Shown here: positions 11,990 through 22,005 of the stretch, one piece after another | Layout of the letters: each line of letters begins with the position of its first letter | Numbering within the stretch: the first letter of the stretch is position 1 | From: Paralithodes platypus | Lineage: Eukaryota > Arthropoda > Malacostraca > Decapoda > Lithodidae | Assembly: GCA_032716605.1 (NCBI GenBank) | Contig: CM064572.1 | Location: forward strand, 43,140,508-43,204,507 | DNA length: 64,000 nucleotides | Reading direction: 5' to 3' | Program-made: the position numbers and the translations under genes | Notes under the pieces: model-generated | The model's input: the letters and a program-made list of their open reading frames with translations, nothing else | Told to the model about the DNA's origin: nothing | Databases searched by the model: none

Positions 11990-12290
11990 TCAGGAGCAAT
12001 TTATAGCGAGGCCTTCCTATATGGGTTAAGTGCCCCATTAATTGCTCCTTCCACTCGTTTAAATATTAGGCTACCATTGCGCAGTTAGAATATATGTACA
12101 TGCTCAGATTAATATGCAGGATACGAAACGGCATAATAAATCGTAGGCTTGTGCACATTTCTGTAATTGTCTTGATAGCATAATGCATAGTGCGCGGAAT
12201 TTCGATGTGAGTATCCTAGGTTTGAGTCCTCGGAGTGCCACATGTATTTGTTTATTTCATTAATTGAGTTTAGATGTGAATTTGGTTGGT
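11990..12290 (+). mobile_element. tRNA-like repeat cassette, second copy
   Basis: This matches 5480-5790: GAGGCCTTCC, GCCCCATTAATT, GTACATGCTCAGATT, TCGTAGGCTTGTGCA, then a decayed tRNA-like unit (12168-12242, B box AGGTTTGAGTCC) and TTCATTAATTGAGTTTAG. The two copies share both flanks of the tRNA-like part, so the repeat is larger than the tRNA unit. Confidence 0.62.
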
Positions 12291-12298
12291 GTAAACAA

Positions 12299-12299
<1 letters not shown>

Positions 12300-12350
<51 letters not shown>
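12300..12350. repeat. (AAT)n microsatellite
   Basis: About 17 trinucleotide units. It produces artefactual poly-Asn and poly-Tyr reading frames on the two strands. Confidence 0.95.
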
Positions 12351-12351
<1 letters not shown>

Positions 12352-12649
12352 AATAAAGAGGAGAGACTGGTCAATGTTATGCTTGTTTTTGGTCTACACA
12401 ATGGCTGCTGATGACCTAGGGGGAAAAACAAAATTGGCCAGAGTCTCCCTGAATAAAATAAAATATATATATGTACTAAATACATATAATAAAAATACAT
12501 TGAATAGCATAAAATATATAATAAAGAATACAAAACACACAAACAAAATTAATCCATAAACCATACCAATAAAATATAACCAGGTCAACCCAACTCTCTA
12601 GACCCACAGAGGGCTAGATCGGTCGGTGCTCTCTGTAATATGGGGTCGT

Positions 12650-12728
12650 GACAATGAGAGGCCTCCACAGCTTGACAGAAGTGACCCGACCAATAGAAAC
12701 ACCCGGGGGATCCTCAACAGCCCCTTAA
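12650..12728 (-). mobile_element. Family R right-end remnant
   Basis: The segment GACAATGAGAGGCCTCCACA, then TTGACAGAAGTGACCC, and the terminal CCCCTTAA matches the ends of the R copies at 13151-13484 and 13481-13896. Its TTAA is also the left TTAA of the following family A element. Confidence 0.7.
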
Positions 12729-13154
12729 CCCCTTCCGTACCGGCGACGCTTACCTATTTTATTCTGGCTAGTATTAGACGGTTTTATTCAGTCTCCAACA
12801 ATTAACAGGCTTCGAAGCTGCACAAAATCGTCTAAATATAGCTAATGATAATAATAATAATCGTCTGGTTACTTATATAGCGCCCGTTCTCCTCCTTCGA
12901 GGATTCACAAGCGCTTGGCTTTCTTTAGTCTACCAGAGACAATTACCCATCCCCTTTGCTCATGGGGAGATGGTAACCGCCGGCTATATCCCAGAAAAAC
13001 TTTTCAATCTGAGCGGGGATTGAACGCTAGACCTGCAAGATGGGATTCAGGCGCGCTATCAACTGAGCCAGCCGGACGGCTGTATATAGCTATATATTAT
13101 ATATATATAGCTAGAATATAATTAAACAGACGTCGCCGGAACAAAAGGGGTTAA
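12725..13154 (+). mobile_element. Family A TTAA MITE with a nested SINE
   Basis: TTAA lies at 12725-12728 and 13151-13154. The left end reads CCCCTTCCGTACCGGCGACG and the right end CGTCGCCGGAACAAAAGGGG, a good terminal inverted repeat. The 239-bp SINE at 12845-13083 splits it. The right TTAA is shared with the adjacent R copy. Confidence 0.85.
12845..13083 (-). mobile_element. tRNA-derived SINE with 9-bp target duplication
   Basis: Read on the minus strand, it begins with a tRNA-like head: A box TGGCTCAGTTGA and B box CGTTCAATCCC, and it ends in a (TTA)n tail at 12845-12862. The 9-bp ATATAGCTA occurs on both sides (12836-12844 and 13084-13092), a clear target-site duplication. The body carries AAGCGCTTGTGAATCC-type sequence. 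Confidence 0.8.
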
Positions 13155-13484
13155 GGGGAGGTTTTTAGTTTGTTCCCCAGACCTCCATCAAGCTTTGCAA
13201 AACACATCCCCAAGATAAATTTGTACATTTTTCGGTGGCCGGTTCCTCCTAAAATTACAGGCTCGCTTTCGCTCGCCAGGAAAAAAATGTACACCTATAT
13301 AGCACGAAAGGTCCCAATATTGACAAAGACATGGGGTGAAAGGTCTTAAAATTGCAAAACTAATGAAAACAAAGTCTTAAAATCTCCTAACTAACGGGGC
13401 TAAACATGGGGGAGAAGGGACAATGAGAGGTCTCCACTCCTTGACAGAAGTGACCCGGCCGGTAGAAACATGACAGGCCCTTAA
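13151..13484 (-). mobile_element. Family R MITE copy sharing both TTAA sites with neighbours
   Basis: The copy runs from TTAAGGGGAGG at 13151 to CCCTTAA at 13484. It contains CCTCCATCAAGCTTTGC, GCTTTCGCTCGCCAGG and GGTCTTAAAATTGCAAAAC. Its left TTAA closes a family A element and its right TTAA opens the next R copy, so the three elements are joined head to tail at TTAA. Confidence 0.82.
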
Positions 13485-13896
13485 TTATCGGGGATGGGCT
13501 TATTTATTTGCTTATTTATCTATTTTTGTTAGCACTCTCTATTAGTTTGTGCCCTAGACCTCCATCAAGCTTAAAATTTCACCCCCTAGACCCCCTTTCA
13601 AGATAAATTTGAAAATTTTTCAGTAGAAAAATTTCCCGGACAAAGGCCGGTTCATCCTAGATTGCAGGCTCGCTATCGCTCGCCAGAAATAAAATGACAC
13701 CTACATGGCACGAAAGGTCCAAATATTGACAAAGAAATAAATCGCCAAACTAATGGAATTAACGTCTTAAAATTTCCTAGCTAATGTGGCTAAACCTGAT
13801 GGAGAAGGGAGGGGAGTTCTGGACAAGCGACAATGAGAGGAAGCCATAGCGTGACAGAAGTGACCCGCCCGATATACACACACGGGGGATCCTCAG
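13481..13896 (-). mobile_element. Family R MITE copy; right end runs into the minisatellite
   Basis: Landmarks are CGGGGATGGGCTTATTTATT, CCTCCATCAAGC, the GGACAAAGGCCGG hairpin remnant, GCTATCGCTCGCCAG and the end GATCCTCAGCAGACCC. Where other copies read CCCTTAA, this one continues into CCCTTACAAAAACTC, the first minisatellite units. Confidence 0.8.
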
Positions 13897-15726
13897 CAGA
13901 CCCTTACAAAAACTCTTTCAATAACCCTTACAATACCTCTTTCAATAACCCTTACAAAAACTCTTTCAATAACCCTTACAATACCTCTTTCAATAACCCT
14001 TACAATAACTCTTTCAATAACCCTTACAATAACTCTTTCAATAACCCTTACAATACCTCTTTCAATAACCCTTACAATAACTCTTTCAATAACCCTTTCA
14101 ATAACTCTTTCAATAACCCTTACAATACCTCTTTCAATAACCCTTACAATAACTCTTTCAATAACCCTTACAATACCTCTTTCAATAACCCTTACAATAA
14201 CTCTTTCAATAACCCTTTCAATAACTCTTTCAATAACTCTTTACAATAACCTCTTTCAATAACCCTTACAATAACTCTTACAATAACTCTTTCAATAACT
14301 CTTTCAATAACCCTTACAATAACTCTTTCAATAACCCTTACAATAACTCTTTCAATAACCCTTACAATAACTCTTTCAATAACTCTTACAATAACTCTTT
14401 CAATAACCCTTACAATAACTCTTTCAATAACCCTTACAATAACTTTCAATAACCCTTACAATAACTCTTACAATAACTCTTTCAATAACCCTTACAATAA
14501 CTCTTTCAATAACCCTTACAATAACTCTTTCAATAACCCTTACAAAAACTCTTTCAATAACTCTTACAATAACTTTCAATAACCCTTACAATAACTCTTT
14601 CAATAACTCTTACAATAACTCTTTCAATAACCCTTACAATAACTCTTTCAATAACTCTTACAATAACTCTTTCAATAACCCTTACAATAACTCTTTCAAT
14701 AACTCTTACAATAACTCTTTCAATAACTCTTTCAATAACTCTTACAATAACTCTTTCAATAACCCTTACAATAACTCTTTCAATAACCCTTACAATAACT
14801 CTTTCAATAACTCTTACAATGACTCTTTCAATAACCCTTACAATAACTCTTTCAATAACCCTTTCAATAACTCTTTCAATAACCCTTTCAATAACTCTTT
14901 CAATAACCCTTACAAAAACTCTTTCAATAACCCTTACAATAACTCTTTCAATAACTCTTACAATAACTCTTTCAATAACCCTTACAATAACTCTTTCAAT
15001 AACCCTTACAATAACTCTTTCAATAACTCTTACAATGACTCTTTCAATAACCCTTACAATAACTCTTTCAATAACCCTTTCAATAACTCTTTCAATAACC
15101 CTTTCAATAACTCTTTCAATAACCCTTACAAAAACTCTTTCAATAACCCTTACAATAACTCTTTCAATAACCCTTACAATAACTCTTTCAATAACCCTTA
15201 CAATAACTCTTTCAATAACTCTTACAATAACTCTTTCAATAACCCTTACAATAACTCTTTCAATAACCCTTACAATAACTCTTTCAATAACCCTTACAAT
15301 AACTCTTACAATAACTCTTACAATAACTCTTTCAATAACCCTTACAATAACTTTCAATAACCCTTACAATAACTCTTTCAATAACTCTTACAATAACTCT
15401 TTCAATAACCCTTACAATAACTCTTTCAATAACTCTTACAATAACTCTTTCAATAACCCTTACAAAAACTTTCAATAACTCTTACAATAACTCTTTCAAT
15501 AACCCTTACAATAACTCTTTCAATAACTCTTACAATAACTCTTTCAATAACCCTTACAATAACTCTTTCAATAACTCTTACAATAACTCTTTCAATAAAC
15601 CTTACAATAACTCTTTCAATAACTCTTTCAATAACCCTTACAATAACTCTTTCAATAACTCTTACAATAACTCTTTCAATAACCCTTACAATAACTCTTT
15701 CAATAACCCTTACAATAACTCTTTCG
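13896..15726. repeat. 12-bp minisatellite array, ~150 units
   Basis: The array is made of 12-bp units of the form CYCTTWCAATAA, mostly alternating CTCTTTCAATAA and CCCTTACAATAA, so a 24-bp dimer is also visible. It covers about 1.83 kb with rare indel units and a few AAAAAC variants. As 12 is a multiple of 3, frames stay open on both strands and give repetitive peptides (for example NNSFNNPY and VIERVIVR); these are not genes. The left edge is an R terminus and the right edge is half of an R copy. Confidence 0.95.
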
Positions 15727-15751
15727 GCACGGGGACCAACTGTATCTATAA

Positions 15752-16136
15752 TTTAAGAGGAATCGGCCTTCGGCCGGGACATTTTTCTACCGAAAAATTT
15801 ACAAATTTATCTTAACCCGTTCAGTACCAGGGCGTCCTTTTCATTTTATTCTGGCAACTATTAGACGATTGTATTCAGCTTAGGAAGGACCTCTAGCAAT
15901 AATATGACTTCAATCTATCTCAAGCATCCCTTTTTAACTACCGGTACCGTAGATTCTTCCTAAGCTGCACAATATCGTCCATGTATAGCTAGAATAAAAT
16001 ATAACACACGTCGCTGGTACTCAAAGGGTTAAAGGAGGGTCTTGGGGGTGTTTTTTTAAGCTTGATGGAGGTCAAGGAAGGAAACTAAAGGAAATAATAG
16101 AAATACACATCAATGAGCAAATAAATACGCCCATCT
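15752..16136 (+). mobile_element. Family R MITE, left half missing, with nested family A MITE
   Basis: It begins inside the element at the AGGAATCGGCCTTCGGCCGG hairpin, next to the minisatellite. It continues with ACCGAAAAATTTACAAATTT, is split by a family A element at TTAA 15812-15815, and resumes with AAAGGAGGGTCTTGGGG and AAGCTTGATGGAGGTC. Confidence 0.8.
15812..16032 (+). mobile_element. Family A TTAA MITE nested in family R
   Basis: TTAA occurs at 15812-15815 and 16029-16032, between two halves of an otherwise continuous R sequence, so this is a direct view of a TTAA target duplication. Ends are CCCGTTCAGTACCAGGGCGT and ACGTCGCTGGTACTCAAAGGG. Confidence 0.88.
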
Positions 16137-16397
16137 GCTCTTATACTCCAGACAAGGCTCTACATATGCCTCTTCACGGTGCCTCGGAGTTAATTGCAAG
16201 CCAAGAGACACCACTGGACACTGCACTTCTGCATACTTAATCCTTTCAGTGTCATGGATATTTTTATGTTTAAATTCTACGATAAATCACGATTTCAAAG
16301 ACGATTTAACACAGCTTAGGAAAGGCATAAAGGAAAATAATATGAAAAAGTACAGAGTGGCGGTAAATTGCCTAATTACTGTTGTCTCAAATAAGAG

Positions 16398-16950
16398 TTA
16401 AAAATTAAAGATAAAACCAAAATACAAAACCTCGACAGTGTCTAGTGTCCAGCCAGACACAACAACAACACACAGCTAGCAAAACAGACATGGTTGGTGA
16501 GGAGGAGGAGTAGGAATACAAAGGAATACAAACTGCAACAGGTCTATTGGTCCTTACGGGGCAGTTTAAATATCTAAAACTATTAATCTATTGACTGGGA
16601 GGTAGAGAAAAGGATAGCAAAGAAGAAGGCTCCTCCCCACCCACCACTCCCTCCAGCTAAAGCTGGCATGGAAACAATTGGAAAAATACCATGTAGTATG
16701 GACAAACTGACACGGTATTTCGGATAGGACAGGGAGAAAATGAATTTTAATTGGGATTTCAGCTAACTCTATTACTACAATTCTGAAAGGGAACAGGTGT
16801 ATGAATATACATTTCGGTATGCGTTGTCACTTCGTTGCGCGTTATTCTGCAAGGAACTGTGTTAATTGGGAGTTATTTGCCAAGTGTTTATCTAGATGGT
16901 TCTTGAATGTTTCGACAGTATTACAGTTTACAATGTTCGAGGGTTGGAGG
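16398..16950 (-). mobile_element. LINE family C2, 3'-end fragment inside a segmental duplication
   Basis: Read on the minus strand, this is the 3' UTR and last few codons of the LINE seen at 17208-18022, ending in TTTGTATTCC-type repeats (16510-16530). The flank GTCTAGTGTCCAGCCAGACA is also shared with 17150, so the two fragments and their flank arose by duplication of the segment. The protein part is truncated at about 16950. Confidence 0.72.
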
Positions 16951-16982
16951 AGGAGGTGGTGGTGGAGGGGGGGGGGGGGGTC

Positions 16983-17106
16983 GGGGGGCTGGAAAAGGGA
17001 TCTAGGGGGTGTTTTTTAAAGCTTGATGAAGGCCTAGCGTGGAAACTAAACAAATATTAGTATTACATAAATACATAGATCAAACAAACAAGCACTACCC
17101 CCTTAA
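16983..17106 (+). mobile_element. Family R MITE, right-end fragment
   Basis: It contains GGGATCTAGGGGGTG, AAAGCTTGATGAAGGCCTAG and the end ACCCCCTTAA (TTAA 17103-17106). A poly-G run precedes it. Confidence 0.75.
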
Positions 17107-17207
17107 AATGAAAGATAAAAACAAAACATACGGTACAAAACATCGAGAATGTCTAGTGTCCAGCCAGACACAACAACACACAGCTATCATAACAAGACAG
17201 GGTTGGA

Positions 17208-18022
17208 CAGGAACACAAAGGAGAACAAACTGCAACAGACCTATTGGACCTTACCTGGCAATTTGGATATCTAAAACTACTAATCTACTGACTACGAGGT
17301 AGAGAAAAGGATAGCAAAGAAGAAGGCTCCTCCCCACCCACCACTCCCTCCAGCTAATACTGGCATGGAAACAGATAGGACAAAATACCATGTAGTATGG
17401 AAAAACTGACAAGGACATTCGGATAGGACAGGGAGAAAATGAAGTTGATTTGTAATCTAAGCTAACTCTATTACTACAATATTATTCTGAAAGGGAACAG
17501 ATGTATGAATATCAATATACATTGCGGTATGCGTTGACACTTCGTTGCGCGTTATTCTGAAAGAAATTATGTTAATTGGGGGTTATTTGCCATGTGTTTA
17601 TCCAGATGGTTCTTAAATGTTTCGACAGTATTACAGTTTACAATGTTCGAGGGTAGTCTGTTCCAATTATTCACAACAAGGTTGAAGAAGAAATGCTTCG
17701 CCTCATGAGAATGAAAACGCTTGCCTATAATCTTATAACCATTGTTTCTCGTGTTTGCTTGATTGATCGTAAATAATTCGCTTACATTTAGGTTGCTGAA
17801 TCCCTTGAAGATTTTGAACACCTCTATTAGGTCATCTCTCATTCTGCGCTTTGTTAAGCTAAAATTGTTTAGTTCTTTTAAGCGCTCTTCGTACGGTTTA
17901 TTACGCAATCTAGGTATCATTTTATTGACTCTGCGTTGCACCTTTCCAAGTGTATTTATGTCCTTTCTGTAGTACGGTGACCAGAATTGCACGCAGTATT
18001 CGAGACGGGGACACACCAAGGA
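17208..18022 (-). pseudogene. CR1-like LINE (family C2), 3' end with C-terminal protein segment
   Basis: On the minus strand 18019-17567 encodes 150 residues of the post-RT region: RLEYCVQFWSPYYRKD, KPYEERLKELNNFS, DDLIEVFKIFKG and FFFNLVVNNWNRLPS. It is clearly related to, but distinct from, the C-terminus of the LINE at 35-1534. A 360-bp 3' UTR follows down to about 17208, where short repeats of the type TTTGTGTTCC end the element. The 5' side breaks off in the GGA-rich minisatellite at 18022. No RT catalytic motifs remain. A third copy of the UTR lies at 32095-32456. Confidence 0.86.
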
Positions 18023-18430
18023 GGATGAGGAGGAGGTGGAGGTGGAGGAGGGGTGGTGTCTGGGTGGAGAGGTAGTATGAGAAGAAAAGGAGAGAAGAAA
18101 AAGAGGAATAAGAGGAGGAGGTGGAGGTGGAGGAGGGGTGGTATCTGGGTGGAGAGGTAGTATGAGAAGAAAAAGAGAGAAGAAAAAAAGAATAAGAGGA
18201 GGAGGAGGAGGTGGAGGAGGGGTGGTATCTGGGTGGAGAGGTAGTCTGAGAAGAAAAGGAGAGAAGAAAAAGAGGAATAAGAGGAGGAGGTGGAGGTGGA
18301 GGAGGTGTGGTATCTGGGTGGAGAGGTAGTATGAGAAGAAAAAGAGAGAAGAAAAAGAAGAATAAGAGGAGGAGGGGTGGTGTCAGGTGTAGAGGTGGTA
18401 TGAGAAGAAGAGGAGGAGGAGTGGTGGAGA
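18022..18430. repeat. GGA-rich minisatellite, ~86-bp unit, about 4-5 copies
   Basis: Units such as 18027-18112 start with GGAGGTGGAGGTGG, continue TGGGTGGAGAGGTAGTATGA and end AAGAGGAATAAGAGG. The array has purines on one strand only. Predicted Pro/Ser/Leu-rich and Gly/Arg-rich peptides from it are not genes. Confidence 0.9.
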
Positions 18431-18479
18431 TTTGAGAAGGAAAACAATAGAAGACACAAAAATAGCTATTGGTGTCAGG

Positions 18480-18720
18480 GTGCTGGGGTCTATTAGAAGA
18501 AGAAGATAACGAACACGAAAATAAGAATAGCTATATTGGTGTCGGGGTGAAGAGATCTATTAGGAAAAGGAGAGAGAGGAGAAGAAGAAGACGAAGAAAG
18601 AAGACGAAGACAGAAGAAGAAGAAGACTAAAAAGAAGAAGAAGAAGACTAAGAAGAAAAAGAAGAAGACTAAGAAGAATAGGAGGAGCGGTGTCGGGGTG
18701 CTATGAAGAAGAAAAAGAAG
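18480..18720. repeat. (GAA)n / GAAGAA-rich purine tract
   Basis: This is an interrupted polypurine tract dominated by GAAGAAGAAGA blocks, continuing the purine strand bias of the neighbouring minisatellite. Confidence 0.85.
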
Positions 18721-18896
18721 TGGGTGTCGGGGTGTAAAGTTGAGGTGCTATTACTCGAAATGTTAATAAAGGCTGTGCTACTGACGGGGGCCCCCCTCTC
18801 AACCCCTGTTCTCGCTAAGCCTCCTCACGTTATTAAATCCGGGTAGTGAAGCAAGTGCCGGTTATTGCTGTTGTTGTTCGCACACTCACACCCACA
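18721..18896. other. Short non-coding stretch
   Basis: Nothing recognised apart from a CCCCCCTCTCAACCCC run near 18790. Confidence 0.4.
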
Positions 18897-19190
18897 GTCG
18901 TGGCGGTCGAGTGGTGAGCACGCTCACGTGTGAATCTGCTTGACCTGGGTTCGATCCCAGCCAAGTGGACATTTAGTGGGTGTGGTAGTACGTCCTAGCG
19001 TGTTTCACATGCTCGCACGCAGTCAGGGGACACCTCGACGACGCTTACAGACTAATAACACACACTGCAACAGCTACTTTTCTCTCCAACTTGCTTCTAT
19101 ACTCTTCCGAAAAAAGGAAAGTAGAAAGTAGCTACGAGGTGCCGTTGTAAATGCTTATTCCTCAATACCTTCACCTGACCTGACCTTAAC
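18897..19190 (+). mobile_element. tRNA-derived SINE
   Basis: The head reads CGTGGCGGTCGAGTGGTGAG (A box) with the B box GGGTTCGATCCCAG at 18952-18965, the correct spacing for a Pol III promoter. The body runs to a TGACCTGACCTTA tail near 19190. Target duplication is not clear because a (GT)n tract follows. Confidence 0.7.
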
Positions 19191-19240
19191 GTGTGTGTGT
19201 GTGAGCATGCGTGTGTGTGTATGCGTGCGTGTGTGTGTTT
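19190..19240. repeat. (GT)n microsatellite
   Basis: Imperfect GT/GC-T run directly after the SINE. Confidence 0.85.
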
Positions 19241-19519
19241 AAGATATGCAATATAGTTTCACTTTGATTAAATCCAGTTGTACCGGAGTGCATACAGGCC
19301 TGGGCATGTCTTGACTCAACAACACAGGTTTTCTCCAACTTATCAAGAAATACACAACATAGGAATATACAGTATGTGTGATAGGAACACACTACTATTC
19401 CGGGAAGCGGGGGAGGGGGGGGGGGGGTTAGCATGTAAAATAGTACTTGTGTTGTGCAATGAAAAACAAATCCAGATTATATATTTTGAACTTTATAATT
19501 GTGTTCAAACCAAATATAT

Positions 19520-19521
<2 letters not shown>

Positions 19522-19590
<69 letters not shown>
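19522..19590. repeat. (TA)n microsatellite
   Basis: About 33 TA dinucleotides. Poly-Ile-Tyr reading frames across it are artefacts. Confidence 0.95.
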
Positions 19591-19591
<1 letters not shown>

Positions 19592-19767
19592 GTATATATA
19601 TCCTTAAACCTAAATCTATTTGCCTGCATCTTCAGGGCCACTCACAATACCGCTATGTTGCTATTTGGAAAACTTTCACTCACATTTCAGCGTAATGCAT
19701 GGTTCTTTTTAAACTTCCTCTCACTGAACTCCCTCCATTTCTCAATCTCTATCTATCTATCTCTGAG

Positions 19768-19851
19768 AATATGAGAGAGAGAGAGAGAGAGAGAGACCGA
19801 GAGACCGAGAGACCGAGAAAGAAAGAGAGAGAGAGAGAGACCGAGAGACCG

Positions 19852-19884
<33 letters not shown>

Positions 19885-19914
19885 GAGAAAGAGAGAGAGA
19901 GAGAGAGAGAGAAG
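19768..19914. repeat. (GA)n with GAGACC interruptions
   Basis: A purine-rich tract of GAGAGA and GAAAGAAAGA blocks interrupted by GAGACCGAGAGACCGAG. Confidence 0.92.
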
Positions 19915-19994
19915 TAGAGTAGATAGTGAAGCTAAAAATAGAATAAACATCTAGTCATGTACGAGTTTGAGCAATTCCTGCTTTAGACGTAAAC

Positions 19995-20490
19995 TGAAGA
20001 GCCAAACACCAACTCCCTTTAATCCAGCAATACCACACACACAGCTCTCCCCCGACCCCAAACCCACAGAACAACACGACACACACGGTATCTTCCGCAT
20101 TATATCCTCACAGTATTGACTTTACTGGCAACGCATATAGCTACTTTTAACACAAACTTAAAGTGAAGAAACTAACACTGACCCCCTTATATAATTATCC
20201 AGCACCGCAACACACGAAGCCCTCCCCTAGACCCCAAAGCACAGAACGACACAACACACACGCTATCTACCACATTATATCCTAATACTATGGACTTTAT
20301 TCACAGGCACGTACCAACACCACACAAACGTTAAATGAAGACAATATCACCAACCACCTTTAAATCCAGCACAAACATACATACCAAGCCCCTGATCCCA
20401 ACCACAGAACGACACAACATACACGTTATCTTCCGTATTATACTGTATCTTCACACAATTGACTTGACTCACAGGCACACAACAACTCCT
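19995..20490. repeat. Three tandem units of ~170 bp
   Basis: Landmarks recur in order three times: TAATCCAGCA-like (20021, 20195, 20361), ACAGAACRACAC, then TATCTTCCGCATTATATCCT and a GACTTTACTGGCA-like segment. Unit lengths are about 175 and 166 bp, so a short satellite-like array. Confidence 0.75.
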
Positions 20491-20970
20491 AACATAATCT
20501 CCCATAAAGACGGGGGGTTTACAAATGCCATTTATTTATTGATTGATTTTATTTATTTAATTATTTTATTTATTTATTTATTATTTTATTTTTTCTGACA
20601 ACTTTTCGCCCGCCATTTTTTTTTTCAGGTGATCTTCCGGGGGCTATATTGTGCGTTGGTATCGGCGACTAAACTGAGGGCGGATTGTTTTCGGTGACAA
20701 AATCCTACGAAAGTTGACTTCAGAAGATTCCAGTCTAGACTTGCCAAGAGAGAAAGACAAAACTATATACTGATATATTAAACCAGGACTTCCGCGTATA
20801 TATACTTTAACCCTATAACATGTTGTCTTCTTATTCTGGTTTTAGTGACATGCATATATTTAGCTTAGAAATTATCTGTGGGAATCAAAGAGTAAACTGA
20901 GAGTTTTTGTCCATTTGATTACTTTATGTCCTCCTTAATCTGTGAACAAAATCATCTAGTGTTAGCAAAA
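20491..20970. other. AT-rich non-coding stretch
   Basis: It contains a TTTATTTATT-type run (20525-20600) and a possible family A remnant at 20812-20900 (TTAACCCTATAACATG, TATTCTGGTTTTAGTG). No gene was recognised. Confidence 0.45.
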
Positions 20971-20971
20971 A

Positions 20972-21034
20972 ATATATATATATACTCCATGTAATATATA
21001 TATACTCCATGTAATATATATATACTCCATGTAA
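20972..21034. repeat. Three tandem 22-bp units
   Basis: TATATATATACTCCATGTAA is repeated three times in direct succession. Confidence 0.9.
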
Positions 21035-21045
21035 TTGAATAATCC

Positions 21046-21690
21046 TTACCCCTTCTATACCGGTGATGTCATATATTCTAGCTATATCTAGACAATTTTG
21101 AGCAGGGTAAGAAGGATTTGAGGTGGTAAAAAGGGTTGTTGTTGTTGTTGTTGTTTCCCAGGCAGCCTGGCCGAACAACCCCAAGGCCCCGAGCAAGGCC
21201 AAGGCCATAACCGAGCGCCCCCACAGAACCCTCCCTGCCTACCACAATAAAGCCTGGGTGTCCGAAGCCACTCCATGGCGGGGAGCTGAGGAGGGTGCGG
21301 AAACGCCCATGAAACCATAGCCCCACCCAGGGCCCTGCACCCCTCAGCAATTATGAAGAGAAAGTTGAGGGGCAAAGGAAAAATGCGACGCTTTGGCTTC
21401 CAATTTGCCAACCTCTAGGTTGGTAGATTGTGTGGTCAATCCACGGAAGAGACGCCATCACTTGAGATCTAGAAAATATATAAGTAAAAGGAACAGTCAG
21501 AGTAAGCTATGGGTATGGCAGAGATCGCTCAGTTCTCACTCTGATAGACCAGCCCATCACCAGGTAAAAAGGGTTAAGTGAGATAGTTCGAAACCTGTTA
21601 ATTGCTGAAGGCCCTTTTTGAACTGAATAAAATCGTAAAATAGTCGCCAGAATAAAGTTAAAAGGACAGCACCAGTACTGAATACCTGAA
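21046..21690 (+). mobile_element. Family A MITE, degenerate, interrupted by a retroposon
   Basis: The left part has CCCCTTCTATACCGGTGATG and the right part resumes after 21575 with GGTTAAGTGAGATAG, AAAATCGTAAAATAGTCGCC and GCACCAGTACTGAAT. A 425-bp retroposon separates them. The terminal TTAA sites have decayed. Confidence 0.68.
21138..21562 (-). mobile_element. Retroposon X, 5'-truncated, 13-bp target duplication
   Basis: The insert is flanked by the direct repeat GGTAAAAAGGGTT (21125-21137 and 21563-21575). On the minus strand it ends in an (AAC)n tail (21138-21152). A fuller copy on the plus strand lies at 33466-33970. A frame encodes PLPLNFLFIIAEG and RLYCGRQGGFCGGARLW in both copies, but I cannot tell whether it is translated; the size (425-505 bp) suggests a SINE or the 3' end of a LINE. 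Confidence 0.85.
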
Positions 21691-21807
21691 GTTGTTCACA
21701 TAGAGGATAAAGCCTCAGAGTAATACCAGCCATTATACCGCATATCCGGAAATTACAATACTACGATACCATAACGAGTTTTGAGGTCACGCATTGAAAC
21801 GGGGAGA

Positions 21808-22005
21808 TCGTTGTATTATTCTGGACCCCCATCTCCCTCATGCTTATCCCCATTAGTTTCGAAATTTTAAGACGTTCGCCTCAATAGTTTATCGATTTTA
21901 AGACCTTTCGCCCCATTTCTTTGTCAATATTAGGATCCGTCGTGCCATTTAGGTGTCAATTTTTTCCTGGCGAGCGTTAGCGAGCCTGTAATTTTCGAGG
22001 TAGTG
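21808..22005 (+). mobile_element. Family R MITE, left half
   Basis: It contains CCCATCTCCCTCATGCTTA, GCCATTTAGGTGTCAATTTT and GGCGAGCGTTAGCGAGCC, then stops at a family A remnant. Confidence 0.75.

Larger units (their letters stand above)
10861..11990. repeat. Three scattered ~75-bp repeat units between MITEs
   Basis: Segments at 11335-11412, 11775-11850 and, less well, 10870-10915 share CTCCCATTA, CCACCCACTATTT and GCGTTTATAGGACC-like sequence. They are spaced by about 440 bp, with MITE copies between them. They probably belong to one older tandem array that MITEs have broken up. Confidence 0.5.

Noticed and set aside
12242..12559. Asn-rich protein
   Set aside because: The Asn run is an (AAT)n microsatellite and the flanks have no coding features.
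14554..15478. Long open frames of 267 and 219 codons
   Set aside because: They are translations of the 12-bp minisatellite on the two strands and have no start context or domain.
13896..15726. CRISPR array or telomere-like repeat
   Set aside because: Units are contiguous without spacers, and the 12-mer is not a TTAGG or TTAGGG telomere repeat; the context is eukaryotic MITEs.
17956..18459. Ser/Leu/Pro-rich 167-codon protein
   Set aside because: It lies in the GGA-rich minisatellite and fuses with LINE sequence.
19278..19774. Ile-Tyr repeat proteins
   Set aside because: They read through a (TA)n microsatellite.
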